A DNA stretch of 64,000 nucleotides. It comes from Ensifer adhaerens. GTDB lineage: Bacteria; Pseudomonadota; Alphaproteobacteria; Rhizobiales; Rhizobiaceae. The DNA is taken from the NCBI RefSeq assembly GCF_002007205.1, contig NZ_LAZS01000010.1:278747-342746 (forward strand), written 5' to 3'. The translations under genes were made by a program, and so were the position numbers. Below, in pieces: positions 18,807 through 28,230 of this stretch (the first letter of the stretch is position 1; every line of letters begins with the position of its first letter). The notes beneath the pieces were generated by a model. The model had not been told where the DNA came from. It worked only from the letters and a program-made list of their open reading frames with translations, and searched no databases.

Positions 18807-19550
18807 ATGAAGACCGTACTGATCACGGGCTGCTCTTCCGGCTACGGGCTGGAGACGGCGCGGCGCTTTCATGCCGAAGGCTGGAACGTGGTCGCCACGA
18901 TGCGCTCGCCCCGACACGATGTCCTGCCGAAATCGGAGCGCATGCGCGTGCTGACGCTTGATGTCACCGATCCCGAGAGCATCTCCGCCGTGATCGAGGA
19001 AAGCGGTCCGATCGACGCGCTCGTCAACAATGCCGGCATCGGCGTCGTCGGCGCCTTCGAGGCAACGCCGATGTCGCATATCCGCAAGGTTTTCGACACG
19101 AACACCTTCGGGGTGATGGCGATGACCCAGGCGGTGATCCCGCAGCTCCGTGCCCGCCGGTCCGGCGTCGTGGTCAATGTTACCTCCAGCGTGACGCTGG
19201 CCGCCATGCCGCTTGCTGCTGCCTATACCGCCAGCAAGACGGCGATTGCCGGCTTTACCGGTTCGCTTGCCCACGAGCTTGCCGCGTTCAATGTCCGCGT
19301 CAAGCTGGTTGAGCCGGGTTACGCGCCAACCACGCGCTTTGCCCACAACACCACGATGCCGGTCGAGGACCTGATCCCTAAGGCCTATGCCGAATTTGCA
19401 GCGCCGATCTTCGCGCAGTTTGCTGCTCCCCCTCTGGTGACGACGGAGACCGACGTCGCGGAGGCCGTTTGGCATGCGGCGAACGATCAGTCCGGTCAGC
19501 TCCATTTCCCGGCCGGCGCCGATGCGGTTGCGCTGGCACAGGCACGCTGA
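18807..19550 (+). CDS. Short-chain dehydrogenase/reductase
   Basis: A 247-residue classical SDR. The NAD(P)-binding motif TGCSSGYG is at 8-15, NNAG at about 73-76, the catalytic serine is in VTSSVT and YTASK supplies the catalytic Tyr and Lys. The cofactor loop CSSGYG and the R following it suggest NADP. The start at 18807 follows GAAGGATACCGCT. It is divergent from the AraC/cupin regulator that probably induces it. The carbonyl substrate cannot be told from the sequence. Confidence 0.87.
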   Translation: MKTVLITGCSSGYGLETARRFHAEGWNVVATMRSPRHDVLPKSERMRVLTLDVTDPESISAVIEESGPIDALVNNAGIGVVGAFEATPMSHIRKVFDTNTFGVMAMTQAVIPQLRARRSGVVVNVTSSVTLAAMPLAAAYTASKTAIAGFTGSLAHELAAFNVRVKLVEPGYAPTTRFAHNTTMPVEDLIPKAYAEFAAPIFAQFAAPPLVTTETDVAEAVWHAANDQSGQLHFPAGADAVALAQAR

Positions 19551-19579
19551 AAAGCCGGAACGCAGCCGCTGGCGCGCGT

Positions 19580-20389
19580 TCAGGCGATCTCGGGGTAACC
19601 GAGACGGTGTGCGAACCGCGCCAGTTCGGCCACAGGCTCGTAATCCGCATCCGACAGAACCGCGAAGTCTTTTAGGGAAAGCACATCGCGGGCCCAAGCC
19701 AAATTGGGCTCCGTGATCGCCCGTCCGAGTGAACCGCGCAGCAGCAAAAGCTCGTTGTCCGAGGCGTCGCCGCGGGTGATGAGCGGCAGGCCCGGCGCGC
19801 TGGCAGTGGCGGCCAGGACCCGCAGGCCGGCCACGCGTGCCGGTTCAAAACGTTGCGTGTTGCCATAGGTCACGCAGTCGATTGCGGCCACGTCGGCAGT
19901 GCCCGATGCGACCGCATCAATGCTTGCAAGATGACTGCCGGTTTCGGCAACAGATGAGAAGAACCGGCCATTCCGGCTGTGGCGTGCGATCGCGACGCGA
20001 AACAGATTGGTTCCGGAATTGCTGATGGGATCGTTGATGGCAGCCCGCGTCCCCCTGATATCTTCGAGGGAACGGATCGGGGCGTCTGCCCGCACGATGA
20101 CGAAACTGCACATGTCGGGCCCGTTGCAGCCCGGATGCCCGTAGACCGGCGTTGCGACAAGGCGAACCTTGCCGCGGAGATGCCGGACGTAGGGGTAGCC
20201 GCAGGTTTGGGCGAGGAGCAGCGCCGGATGAAGCCAGGCGTCGTCATGACGGGGGCCGCCGTCCAACCGGCCGGGCACATCCGCCAGACCCTCGCGCCGC
20301 AGGTCGTCGCGCAGGAACTCCCAGAGCGCGGCCGTTGCGGCCGCGAGCGGCGGCGGCCTGACATACATCGCAAGACTGGCTATCCGCAT
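19580..20389 (-). CDS. PhnD-like phosphonate-binding-fold protein without signal peptide
   Basis: A 269-residue protein with the PhnD/periplasmic-binding-type fold. Recognisable blocks are the strand/loop VRADAPIRSLEDIRGTRAAINDPISNSGTN and the hinge region ASGTADVAAIDCVTYGN. Unlike true importer subunits it has no signal peptide: the chain begins MRIASLAMYVRPPPL and goes straight into the domain. It may be a cytosolic binding or sensor protein. There is no permease or ATPase beside it. It is convergent with the SDR gene. Confidence 0.75.
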   Translation of the reverse strand: MRIASLAMYVRPPPLAAATAALWEFLRDDLRREGLADVPGRLDGGPRHDDAWLHPALLLAQTCGYPYVRHLRGKVRLVATPVYGHPGCNGPDMCSFVIVRADAPIRSLEDIRGTRAAINDPISNSGTNLFRVAIARHSRNGRFFSSVAETGSHLASIDAVASGTADVAAIDCVTYGNTQRFEPARVAGLRVLAATASAPGLPLITRGDASDNELLLLRGSLGRAITEPNLAWARDVLSLKDFAVLSDADYEPVAELARFAHRLGYPEIA

Positions 20390-20519
20390 GATCCCCCGCG
20401 CTCCATGAGCACTCCCGCCATGGCGTAAAATGCGTTCGGTGAAGCGTCAAGGTCATGGTCGTCGCGCCAAAACGGCGGCACGTGGCCGTATGGATGACGG
20501 CGCGCCCGTATGGCGGAGG

Positions 20520-22799
20520 TTAGGCCGTGCGGCGAAGGCCAGCCAGCTCCAGCGGACGCGTTTCCGATCGATGTCCGCCTGGCGTCGTGCGGAAGCGCTC
20601 GACGAGATCGAACAGGCCGGATGCCTGGCTTGAGAGCCGGTGGGTCATGGCGGTGCTGTCCTCGACCATCGCATTGTTCTGCTGCGTCACCGCGTCCAGC
20701 GACAGCATGGTCTGGTTGATGTGCTGCAGGTCGGTTGCCTGGTCGCGGGCGTCACCGGCGATCTGCAGCGTCTGCTCGTTGATCGCATGGATCTGAGCGG
20801 AGATCTCGTCGAGCGCGTCGCCGGCGGCCCGCACCAGCGAAACGCCCTTCGCCACTTCTCCGGCCGAAGCCGTGATGATTGCCTTGATTTCGCGGGCGGC
20901 GAGCGCCGATTTCTGCGCCAGCTCCCGAACCTCGTGCGCGACGACCGCAAAGCCCTTGCCCGCTTCGCCGGCGCGGGCCGCCTCGACACCCGCATTCAGC
21001 GCCAGGAGATTGGTCTGGAACGCGATGTCGTTGATGGTGCCGATGATCTGCGAGATGGCGACGGATCCGTTCTCGATCTGTGCCATCGCGCCGACGGCGT
21101 TCATAACCACCTGGCCCGAGCGGTCGGAGCTTGCTTTGGCGGCAGCCGCGATCGTCGTTGCCGATGTGGCGTGTTCGGCGGTGCGGCCGATGGTGGCGGT
21201 GATTGCGCTGAGCGCCGCGGTCGCCTCTTCCAGCGTCGCCGCCTGGTGTTCGGTGCGCTTGGCAAGCTGATCGATGGCGTCGCGCATCTCGCCAGTCTCG
21301 CCGTCGATATCAGCGCTTCTTGCCTTCACGTCGCCAAGGGTGACGGCCAGGCTCTCCAGCGACAGGTTGAAGTCCGAGCGCAGACGATCGAACCCGGCGC
21401 CGAAGGGCTGGTCGATGCGGGCGGTCAGATCGCCCTGAGACAACTGTTCCAGTCCCGAGGCCAGCATTTCCACGGCCTCGTTGATCTGGCGCGACACTTC
21501 CGCCTGGGTCGTCTCGCGGCCTTGCCGCTCCTCATCGATCATGGTCCGCGTTTCCGCCGCCTCTGCCTCAAGTCGGGCACGGTCGAGCAGGGCGTCGCGG
21601 AAGACAAGGACGGAGCGAGCCATGTCGCCGATCTCGTCCCTGCGGCTGCCGCCGACGCCGCCGATCGTCGTATCGCCATCGGCAAGCCGGCTCATGTCGC
21701 GGACGAGACCGGTGATCGGGCGGGTCAGCCGGCGCGAATACCAGATGGAAATTGCCAGCGCGGTCGCCAGGACCGCGAGCGCCATCGCAAGCGTCCAGTT
21801 GCGCAAGGCGGTGACGGCGGCAAAAGCCTCGCGCGAAGTCATGACGGCGGCCATGGTCCAGCGGGTCCCGAAAGCATCGAGGCTGGTCGCGGCCAACTGC
21901 GCTTCCTCGCCGCGGAAATCGGCGAGCCTGCTGCTGGCGATGCCGCCTTCCGCCGGCTGGTCGACCCCGATCCGGGCCTTGAGCATATCGTTGCTGGGTG
22001 TCGCGGCGCTGTCGGCGAGGAAGAACCCGTTGCCGTCGAGAAGGATCGTCTCGCCCGTCTCGCCAAGGCCGGTACGGTTGCCGACGATCTCGCCGATGCG
22101 CGCGTCGGGCATCTCCAGGATCAAGGTGCCGATCTTGCCGTCGATCGATTCCAGGGGGATGGCGATGAACGCGGCGGGACTGTCGCCGAGCGGCGCATAG
22201 GCCTCGTAGGATGCGAAGGCGAGCTTGTTCTTGTCCGTTCCCTCGGCCGTTTCCCGGAAAACGCGGCCAAGCCCGGTGTCTTTCCAGGCTGCGTCCTTGA
22301 GATTGACGCCAAAATTGCCCTTCTTGTTGAGGGCGTAGACGACGTCGCCGCTGAGATTGGCAAGCAGCACGTCGCGATAGCCGTGCGCTTCCGCGAAGCG
22401 GCGGAAAAACGGGTGATAACGCGCATGGAGCGCGTCGTAGTCGTCGACGCCGGCGCTGCTGTAGAGCGCGCGCTTGTCTTCGGCGTTGGGGTTTTCCGCG
22501 AGATAGCGGCGCTGCAATTCGCTTTCGACCTTGTCGCCGAACCTGGCGGCCGCACCATTCAGGTCGCCGAGCGCCTTGGCGACGGACTTCTGCGCTTGCA
22601 GATTGCGCAGATCGTTTTCCACCGTGGTGAGGTAGTGGCGAAGCTCGTTGCGGCGGGCATCGGCAAGCGCCTCCAGCTTCTCGATCGCCGCGCGCGACGA
22701 CAGGTCGCCACTGACCGTCAGGCTGGCAAGACTGGTAGCGGCAATGGAAAGAGCAGCCAGAGCCGCCGCTGCGAGGGGAAGCTTCGCGGACAAACGCAT
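20520..22799 (-). CDS. Methyl-accepting chemotaxis protein
   Basis: A 759-residue transmembrane chemoreceptor. TM1 is at about 5-28, a large periplasmic sensor (about 30-330, probably a Cache-type fold) follows, and TM2 is at about 335-355 ([18 protein letters not shown]). Then come two HAMP-like segments and the signalling domain, whose hairpin tip has the conserved [35 protein letters not shown] block. It reports a periplasmic ligand to CheA/CheW. The ATG at 22799 is chosen because the signal anchor starts there; no clear Shine-Dalgarno is seen. No che genes are in the window. The ligand is unknown. Confidence 0.9.
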   Translation of the reverse strand: MRLSAKLPLAAAALAALSIAATSLASLTVSGDLSSRAAIEKLEALADARRNELRHYLTTVENDLRNLQAQKSVAKALGDLNGAAARFGDKVESELQRRYLAENPNAEDKRALYSSAGVDDYDALHARYHPFFRRFAEAHGYRDVLLANLSGDVVYALNKKGNFGVNLKDAAWKDTGLGRVFRETAEGTDKNKLAFASYEAYAPLGDSPAAFIAIPLESIDGKIGTLILEMPDARIGEIVGNRTGLGETGETILLDGNGFFLADSAATPSNDMLKARIGVDQPAEGGIASSRLADFRGEEAQLAATSLDAFGTRWTMAAVMTSREAFAAVTALRNWTLAMALAVLATALAISIWYSRRLTRPITGLVRDMSRLADGDTTIGGVGGSRRDEIGDMARSVLVFRDALLDRARLEAEAAETRTMIDEERQGRETTQAEVSRQINEAVEMLASGLEQLSQGDLTARIDQPFGAGFDRLRSDFNLSLESLAVTLGDVKARSADIDGETGEMRDAIDQLAKRTEHQAATLEEATAALSAITATIGRTAEHATSATTIAAAAKASSDRSGQVVMNAVGAMAQIENGSVAISQIIGTINDIAFQTNLLALNAGVEAARAGEAGKGFAVVAHEVRELAQKSALAAREIKAIITASAGEVAKGVSLVRAAGDALDEISAQIHAINEQTLQIAGDARDQATDLQHINQTMLSLDAVTQQNNAMVEDSTAMTHRLSSQASGLFDLVERFRTTPGGHRSETRPLELAGLRRTA

Positions 22800-22967
22800 A
22801 ACAAACACCGGGCTGAAGGGGGAGGGAGGCCATGCCGAAGGCTGGTCGCGACGCCTCATGCGCCCGGCGGAAGGGCTTCCGCGCGGAGAGTTATACGGTC
22901 TTACGTTACAGCTTGATGACGTCTGGATGACATCGTCAAAGTTTGGCTGTGGACGGCAGCCCCGGAA

Positions 22968-23615
22968 CTATCTCGGTACGGTGCCCGACAAGAAGATCTC
23001 GGCGCAGATTTCCGCGCGGCTGACGATCGCGGCCTCTTCGATCGCGCTCACGCGTCCCAACATGACGGCGCGCTGCGGCTCCATCGCCATCATGCCGCGC
23101 AACATGCCTGCCGCCTGATAGGGGCAGGCGATAACCAGCCGGCCGGCCTCCGATTGCCTCTTCAGCCACTGCTCCAGCGTCGCATTCGTCCGCTCGATCG
23201 CCTTTTCCCAGAACGTGGCGGCGATCTCGGGAAAGCGCTCGGCCTCGGCGAGAACAAGACGGATGATGGCAATCGTATCTACTGACAGCACGAGGTGCCC
23301 GTAGGCGGCGAGCAGGCGCACGAGACCCGCCTTCAGGCCCATGGCGTCCAGATGCTCCTCGTCGACCTCGATGACGAACTCGGAAATTCTGAACGAGATG
23401 ACGCATTCGAAAAGATCGGCCTTGGTCGGAAACAGCCGATAGAGCGTCTTCGTGGAAACCCCGGCATTCTGGGCGATGACATTGATGTTGGCGGTCTCAT
23501 AGCCAAGATCGCAGAACTGCCGTTCGGCAGCTAACACGATCACCTGACGGGTCTCGTCGTCGGGGCGGATTTGGGGCCGGCCGCGAGAGCGCGGCACCTT
23601 CTGTTTTTCGATCAT
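22968..23615 (-). CDS. TetR-family regulator divergent from ligD
   Basis: A 215-residue TetR repressor. The basic N-terminus (SRGRPQIRP) precedes the HTH (VIVLAAERQFCDLGYETANINVIAQNAGVSTKTLYRLFPTKADLF, about 25-70), and a C-terminal TetR_C-type helical domain with AIIRLVLAEAERFPEIAATFWEKA follows. It is divergent from the NHEJ operon across a 146-base intergenic region that holds a perfect 16-bp palindrome. It may control itself, ligD, or both. Its own ligand is unknown. Confidence 0.87.
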   Translation of the reverse strand: MIEKQKVPRSRGRPQIRPDDETRQVIVLAAERQFCDLGYETANINVIAQNAGVSTKTLYRLFPTKADLFECVISFRISEFVIEVDEEHLDAMGLKAGLVRLLAAYGHLVLSVDTIAIIRLVLAEAERFPEIAATFWEKAIERTNATLEQWLKRQSEAGRLVIACPYQAAGMLRGMMAMEPQRAVMLGRVSAIEEAAIVSRAEICAEIFLSGTVPR

Positions 23616-23660
23616 AACGACTTTCCAAATTCCAGTGCAGTCTTAATCGACGACATATGG

Positions 23661-23676
23661 GAAAGCAATTGCTTTC
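23661..23676. promoter_or_regulatory. Perfect 16-bp palindrome between tetR and ligD
   Basis: GAAAGCAATTGCTTTC reads the same on both strands. It lies 45 bases upstream of the TetR start and 85 bases upstream of the ligD start, where a TetR dimer could block both promoters. The size and symmetry fit a TetR operator. Confidence 0.6.
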
Positions 23677-23761
23677 TGAATTATGATTGGAGGCATGCGG
23701 TCGGGTCAACTCCGCCAGCCGCATATTGCTGCCTCCACGAACACGCCCTAGCTTTGCTCCT

Positions 23762-26233
23762 ATGGCGCCATCGAAACTCACGGATTACCGCGCGAAGCGG
23801 GATTTCTCCAGGACGCCGGAGCCTGCCGGGAGAACCGGCGGGGAGGGCAATCGCTTTGTCGTGCATAAACATCACGCGACCGCCGATCATTATGATCTCA
23901 GGCTCCAGGTCGGTGATGTACTGAAAAGCTGGGCGGTACCCAGGGGGCCCTCCCTCAATCCCGCCGACAAGCGGTTGGCGGTCGAAACCGAGGACCATCC
24001 GCTCGAATATATCGACTTCGAGGGCGTCATTCCCGAGGGCGAGTATGGCGGCGGGCCGATGATCGTCTGGGATAGCGGCGTCTGGGCGCCGATGGACGAT
24101 ATCGAGAAGAGCCTGAGGACCGGCGCCTTCAAGTTTCGTCTGGCCGGCGAAAAACTCAACGGCGGCTGGATGCTGACGCGGCTGAAACCGAAGCCGGGTG
24201 AGGAGGGTGAGCGCAACTGGCTGCTCTTCAAGGAGCATGACCTGGCAGCCGACCCCGATGCTGACATCCTGACATCGCGGCCCGAAAGCGTGAAAAGCGG
24301 TCGCCGGATCGAGGAACTGGTCGAGCCACCGAAGAAGTCGGCAAAGCGGGCCATTCTCAAGCCAGGCGCCTTGCCGGGCGCGGTGAAGGGCATAAAGCCG
24401 CAACGGATCGAACCACAGCTTGCCAGCCCGACACCGAGGCCACCGGGCGGCCCGTCGGACAGGCCGGACAAGGCGGACTGGCTGCACGAGATCAAATTCG
24501 ATGGCTACCGCACGATGGCGGACATTTCGGACGGCAACATCAGGCTGATCACCCGCAGCGGGCTGGACTGGACGAAACGCTACGGCGATCTGCCTGATGC
24601 CTTTCGCAAGCTGTCTTGCCGCGAGGCGATCATCGATGGCGAAATCGTCGTTCTCGACGACAAGGGCATCAGCCGGTTTTCGCTGTTGCAAGACGCACTT
24701 TCGAATGGGACTGACGGCAAGCTCGTCTTCTATGCCTTCGACATCCTTCATCTCGACGGCTGGAACCTTGCCGAGGTTCCGCTGGAAAAGCGCAAAGGTC
24801 TCTTGGCGCAGCTGCTTCAGGGGCAGATATCCAGCCGATCCGCCATTCAGTTCAGCGACCATGTCGAAGGCGACGGGCGCGGGCTCTACGATCAGGCGGC
24901 CGAGCTGGGGCTGGAAGGGATCGTATCAAAGCGTGCCTCCGCACCCTACCGCAGCGGACGCACCCAGACCTGGACCAAGACCAAAGCGCTCAAAAGCGAA
25001 GACTTCGTGATCGCAGGCTACACCGTCTCAGAGGCGGCCGAGGGGCTGGCGGCACTGGCGCTCGGGGAGTGGATGGGCGGCGAGCTGCACTATCGCGGCA
25101 AGGTTGGAACCGGCTTCGATGCGGAGACCGCCAGGCAGTTGCTCGCCCGGCTGGAGGCTTTGCGCGGTGGCGAGACCGCGCTCGATGGCGCGCCCAGGGA
25201 AATCCTCTGGGTGCGGCCGGTATTGAGCGCCCGCATTCATTATTCCAATCGCACGACCGACAATGTCCTGCGCCATGCGGTGTTCAAGGGGCTCCGCGAC
25301 GTCGAACTTTCTACCCCGGCGGCGGCGCCGCGCAAGCGGTTGATCACGGACGCCGACCTTGCGACGATCCAGGTCACCAACGCCGACCGTCGGGTCTTCG
25401 GCAGATCCGGGCCGACCAAGCTCGACATTGCCGTCTACTACGCGCTCGTCGGCGATTTCATGCTGCCCCACATCCTTGGCCGCCCGGTATCGCTTTTCCG
25501 CTGTCCCACAGGCAAGCGCACGGACTGCTTCTTCCAACGCCATCCCTTCACCGGCATGCCGCCTTCCATCGTCAGCTTCAACGCGACCAATTCCGAGGGC
25601 GAGAGCAAGGCCTTCCTCTCGATCGAGGGCACGAAGGGTTATCTGGCGCTCGCCCAGTTCGGCGTGATCGAGCTTCATAGCTGGGGCTCGAGGCGCGCGC
25701 GGTTGGAAAAGCCCGATCGCATCGTCTTCGATCTCGATCCGGGCGAGGGCATCACGTGGCGCGACGTGGTCGAGGCGGCCGTCCATATCCGCGGGGAGCT
25801 GGAGGGGATCGGCCTCGTCCCCTTCGTCAAGACGTCGGGCGGCAGCGGCATCCATGTCGTCGTGCCCGTGACGCCGAAGCTCGACTGGAAGAAGACGCAC
25901 CAGGCAACGAGCGCAATTGCGTCACGACTGGCGGCGACCGCGCCTGAGACCTTCACCACGACGATGGGCAAGGAGAACCGCGTGAAGCGGATCTTCATCG
26001 ACTTCCATCGCAATGCCCGCAGCCATACGGCGGCCGCGCCCTATTCGCTGCGGGCACGCACCAACCTGCCGGCTTCGGCGCCGCTCAATTGGGCGGATCT
26101 GGAGACTATCGACGCTCCGGAGGATTTGAACTATTCTTCGCTGCCTGGACTTCTGGATACTTTCGGCGATCCCTGGGCGGATATCGACGACTTTGCCAAG
26201 GATCTGCCGCTTCTGTCCGAAACGAGGACGTAA
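23762..26233 (+). CDS. ligD: ATP-dependent DNA ligase D (NHEJ)
   Basis: An 823-residue multifunctional end-joining ligase, domain order phosphoesterase-ligase-polymerase as in Pseudomonas. The 3'-phosphoesterase domain (about 10-155) shows FVVHKHHATADHYDLRLQ and GVIPEGEYGGG. The ligase domain (about 215-510) has the adenylated lysine K245 in EIKFDGYR and IDGEIVVLDD. The polymerase/primase domain (about 535-823) has the metal aspartates D657 and D659 in FDLDPGEG and SGGSGIHVVVPV. It repairs double-strand breaks with Ku, which is encoded 26 bases downstream. The ATG at 23762 starts just before the conserved KLTDYRAKRDF; no strong Shine-Dalgarno precedes it. Confidence 0.95.
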   Translation: MAPSKLTDYRAKRDFSRTPEPAGRTGGEGNRFVVHKHHATADHYDLRLQVGDVLKSWAVPRGPSLNPADKRLAVETEDHPLEYIDFEGVIPEGEYGGGPMIVWDSGVWAPMDDIEKSLRTGAFKFRLAGEKLNGGWMLTRLKPKPGEEGERNWLLFKEHDLAADPDADILTSRPESVKSGRRIEELVEPPKKSAKRAILKPGALPGAVKGIKPQRIEPQLASPTPRPPGGPSDRPDKADWLHEIKFDGYRTMADISDGNIRLITRSGLDWTKRYGDLPDAFRKLSCREAIIDGEIVVLDDKGISRFSLLQDALSNGTDGKLVFYAFDILHLDGWNLAEVPLEKRKGLLAQLLQGQISSRSAIQFSDHVEGDGRGLYDQAAELGLEGIVSKRASAPYRSGRTQTWTKTKALKSEDFVIAGYTVSEAAEGLAALALGEWMGGELHYRGKVGTGFDAETARQLLARLEALRGGETALDGAPREILWVRPVLSARIHYSNRTTDNVLRHAVFKGLRDVELSTPAAAPRKRLITDADLATIQVTNADRRVFGRSGPTKLDIAVYYALVGDFMLPHILGRPVSLFRCPTGKRTDCFFQRHPFTGMPPSIVSFNATNSEGESKAFLSIEGTKGYLALAQFGVIELHSWGSRRARLEKPDRIVFDLDPGEGITWRDVVEAAVHIRGELEGIGLVPFVKTSGGSGIHVVVPVTPKLDWKKTHQATSAIASRLAATAPETFTTTMGKENRVKRIFIDFHRNARSHTAAAPYSLRARTNLPASAPLNWADLETIDAPEDLNYSSLPGLLDTFGDPWADIDDFAKDLPLLSETRT

Positions 26234-26259
26234 TGCGTTTGGCCGCGTAGGAGACATCA

Positions 26260-27144
26260 ATGGCGCCCAGGGCAAGTTGGAAAGGTTATCTCAAACTCAG
26301 TCTCGTCAGTTGCCCCGTCAGGCTCTATCCGGCGACCAGTTCGAGCGAGCGCATCAGCTTCAATCAGTTGCACAAGGACACCCATAACCGGATCAACATG
26401 AAGCCGGTCGACCCGGAGCTCGGCCTCGTCGAACGCTCCGACCTGGTCAAGGGTTACGAATACGAAGACAAGAAATACATCATCATCGAAGACGCCGACC
26501 TCGAAAGCGTCAGGATCGAATCCAACCACACGATGAACATCGAGGCTTTCGTCGACGAAGGCTCGGTCGACGTGATCTACCAGGACGCGCCCTATTATCT
26601 CGCGCCCGATGGCGCGATGGCCGAGGAAACCTTCGTCGTCCTGCGCGAAGCGCTGAAGAAAAGCGGCAAGCTGGCGATTGCGCGCCTCGTACTTTCGAGC
26701 CGTGAACGGGTGATAACCATCGGCGCCCGCGAAACCGGCATGTTCGTGTGTACTCTTAGAAACCCGAGCGAAGTGCGTGGAACCGCTGAATATTTCGGAA
26801 ACATCCCCGTCGGTCACCCCGATCCGGAAATGCTGCAGCTTGCCGAAGCTCTGATCCAACAGAAGATGACAGTCTTTGATCCGAAGAACTACGAGGATCG
26901 TTATGAGATCGCGCTGATGAAGATGATCCGCGAAAAGCTCAAGGGCCATAAGCCGATCATTGCGGCCGCTCCCGAGCGCGGTAATGTCATCAATCTCATG
27001 GATGCGTTGAAGGCGAGCCTGTCGCAGTCGAAACCGCCGGCAAAGAGCAAGGCCAAGGCCGAACCGGCCGCCAAGGAAACAACCAAGGCGGTGGCGCCTG
27101 CCAAGCGGACGGCGGCAAAACCGGCTGCGAAGAAGAAAGCCTGA
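26260..27144 (+). CDS. ku: Ku DNA end-binding protein
   Basis: A 294-residue prokaryotic Ku, the homodimeric ring that threads onto DNA ends and recruits LigD. The core starts WKGYLKLSLVSCPVRLYPAT and contains FNQLHKDTHNRINMK, VKGYEYEDKKYIIIEDADLE and VLSSRERVITIGARETGM. The C-terminus after about 250 is a lysine/alanine-rich tail (SKAKAEPAAKETTK to KKKA) of the type that adds DNA binding. TAGGAGA gives a good ribosome-binding site. Its stop overlaps the next gene's ATG by one base, so the BRCT-TPR gene is translationally linked to it. Confidence 0.95.
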   Translation: MAPRASWKGYLKLSLVSCPVRLYPATSSSERISFNQLHKDTHNRINMKPVDPELGLVERSDLVKGYEYEDKKYIIIEDADLESVRIESNHTMNIEAFVDEGSVDVIYQDAPYYLAPDGAMAEETFVVLREALKKSGKLAIARLVLSSRERVITIGARETGMFVCTLRNPSEVRGTAEYFGNIPVGHPDPEMLQLAEALIQQKMTVFDPKNYEDRYEIALMKMIREKLKGHKPIIAAAPERGNVINLMDALKASLSQSKPPAKSKAKAEPAAKETTKAVAPAKRTAAKPAAKKKA

Positions 27145-28229
27145 TGGCTGTTGCAGGCCAGACAATCGGTATCGTCGGGGCGCTTTCGGCGTTCCCGCGC
27201 CGCCTTGTGGCGCGGGAGGTAGAGCGCCAGCACGGACACTTGCGCCGTGGTGTCACGCGCCAGACGACCTATCTGGTGTTCGGTCGGAGCCTGCTCGCCA
27301 AATGGAGCGAAGCGGAGATCGAGGCCCGTTTCGATGCCGAGCATGCGGCCGGGCGATGGCTTCTCAGCGAGAATGGGTTCCTTCGCCTCCTGGGACTGTT
27401 GTCGGTGCCGACGGCATCGGCGCTCACGCGCCAGTCGTTGATCGATCAGGCCAGGCTTTCGCCACGGGTCTTCGATCTGTTCTCCCTGTTCGACGCTTTC
27501 GAGCACGACAGCGAACCCTATTCGTTCCGTGATCTCATCCTTGCGCGGAAATATGCGGAGTTGATCGCCAGCGGGGCGAGCTGGAGCGCGATCGCCCGGT
27601 CTGTGCACCGGTCAGGACAGGTCGCCTCGTTGACGGCGCTTTCGCTGCACCACGGCGGGACCGACGCGATCTATGCCCGCAGCACCGAGGGCCTGAGCGA
27701 GCTCAATGGACAGTTGCTCTTCGATCTCGGCACGCCCGACAATGCCGCCTTGGAAGATCTCTTCGATCTGGCGGAGGAGGCGGAGGCGAACGGTGACTAC
27801 GAAGAGGCTGCCGCCTTCTATCAACGCTATCTTGCCATGGACCGGACGGATTCAGTCGCAGCCTTCAACCGTGCCAATTGCCTGAAAGCTGCTGGACGGG
27901 AGCTGGACGCGGCGCATGACTACGCCCGCGCGATCAAGCTCGATCCATCCTTCGTCGAGGCCTGGTTCAATCTGGCCGGGCTGATGAGCGAGCGGGGCCG
28001 GGCCGACGCCGCGCGCCGGCATCTCGAGAGGGCGATCGAGATTGACGGCGACTATGCCGACGCTGTCTTCAATCTGGCGAAACTCGAATTCGATGCCGGT
28101 GACCTTGGTGAAGCGAGGCGTTTGTGGAGCCGCTATCTCGAACTCGACAACGATAGCGAATGGGCGCGGACGGCGGAGCGCGGCGTGCAATATATCGATC
28201 TGCACGGCCGACCCAGAACAGCGGGTTGA
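27144..28229 (+). CDS. BRCT-like / HTH / TPR protein in the NHEJ operon
   Basis: A 361-residue protein with an unusual domain chain. Residues about 5-85 resemble a BRCT domain: a first strand GIVGAL, a helix AREVERQHGHLRR, then TTYLVFGRS and a final segment GRWLLSENGFLRLLGL, as in bacterial ligase A. Residues about 125-158 (YSFRDLILARKYAELIASGASWSAIARSVHRS) look like a MerR-type helix-turn-helix. Residues about 203-336 are about four TPR repeats (NGDYEEAAAFYQRYL, AAFNRANCLKAAGRE, AWFNLAGLMSERG, AVFNLAKLEFDAGD). It has no signal or membrane segment. Coupled to ku by a one-base overlap, it is a candidate NHEJ accessory or scaffold factor. Its biochemical role is unknown. Confidence 0.85.
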   Translation: MAVAGQTIGIVGALSAFPRRLVAREVERQHGHLRRGVTRQTTYLVFGRSLLAKWSEAEIEARFDAEHAAGRWLLSENGFLRLLGLLSVPTASALTRQSLIDQARLSPRVFDLFSLFDAFEHDSEPYSFRDLILARKYAELIASGASWSAIARSVHRSGQVASLTALSLHHGGTDAIYARSTEGLSELNGQLLFDLGTPDNAALEDLFDLAEEAEANGDYEEAAAFYQRYLAMDRTDSVAAFNRANCLKAAGRELDAAHDYARAIKLDPSFVEAWFNLAGLMSERGRADAARRHLERAIEIDGDYADAVFNLAKLEFDAGDLGEARRLWSRYLELDNDSEWARTAERGVQYIDLHGRPRTAG

Positions 28230-28230
28230 T

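Noticed and set aside
20640..22916. Very long open frame on the plus strand opposite the chemoreceptor gene
   Set aside because: High-GC codon bias leaves antisense frames open. The predicted product has no recognisable domain, while the minus strand encodes a clear chemoreceptor with intact motifs.
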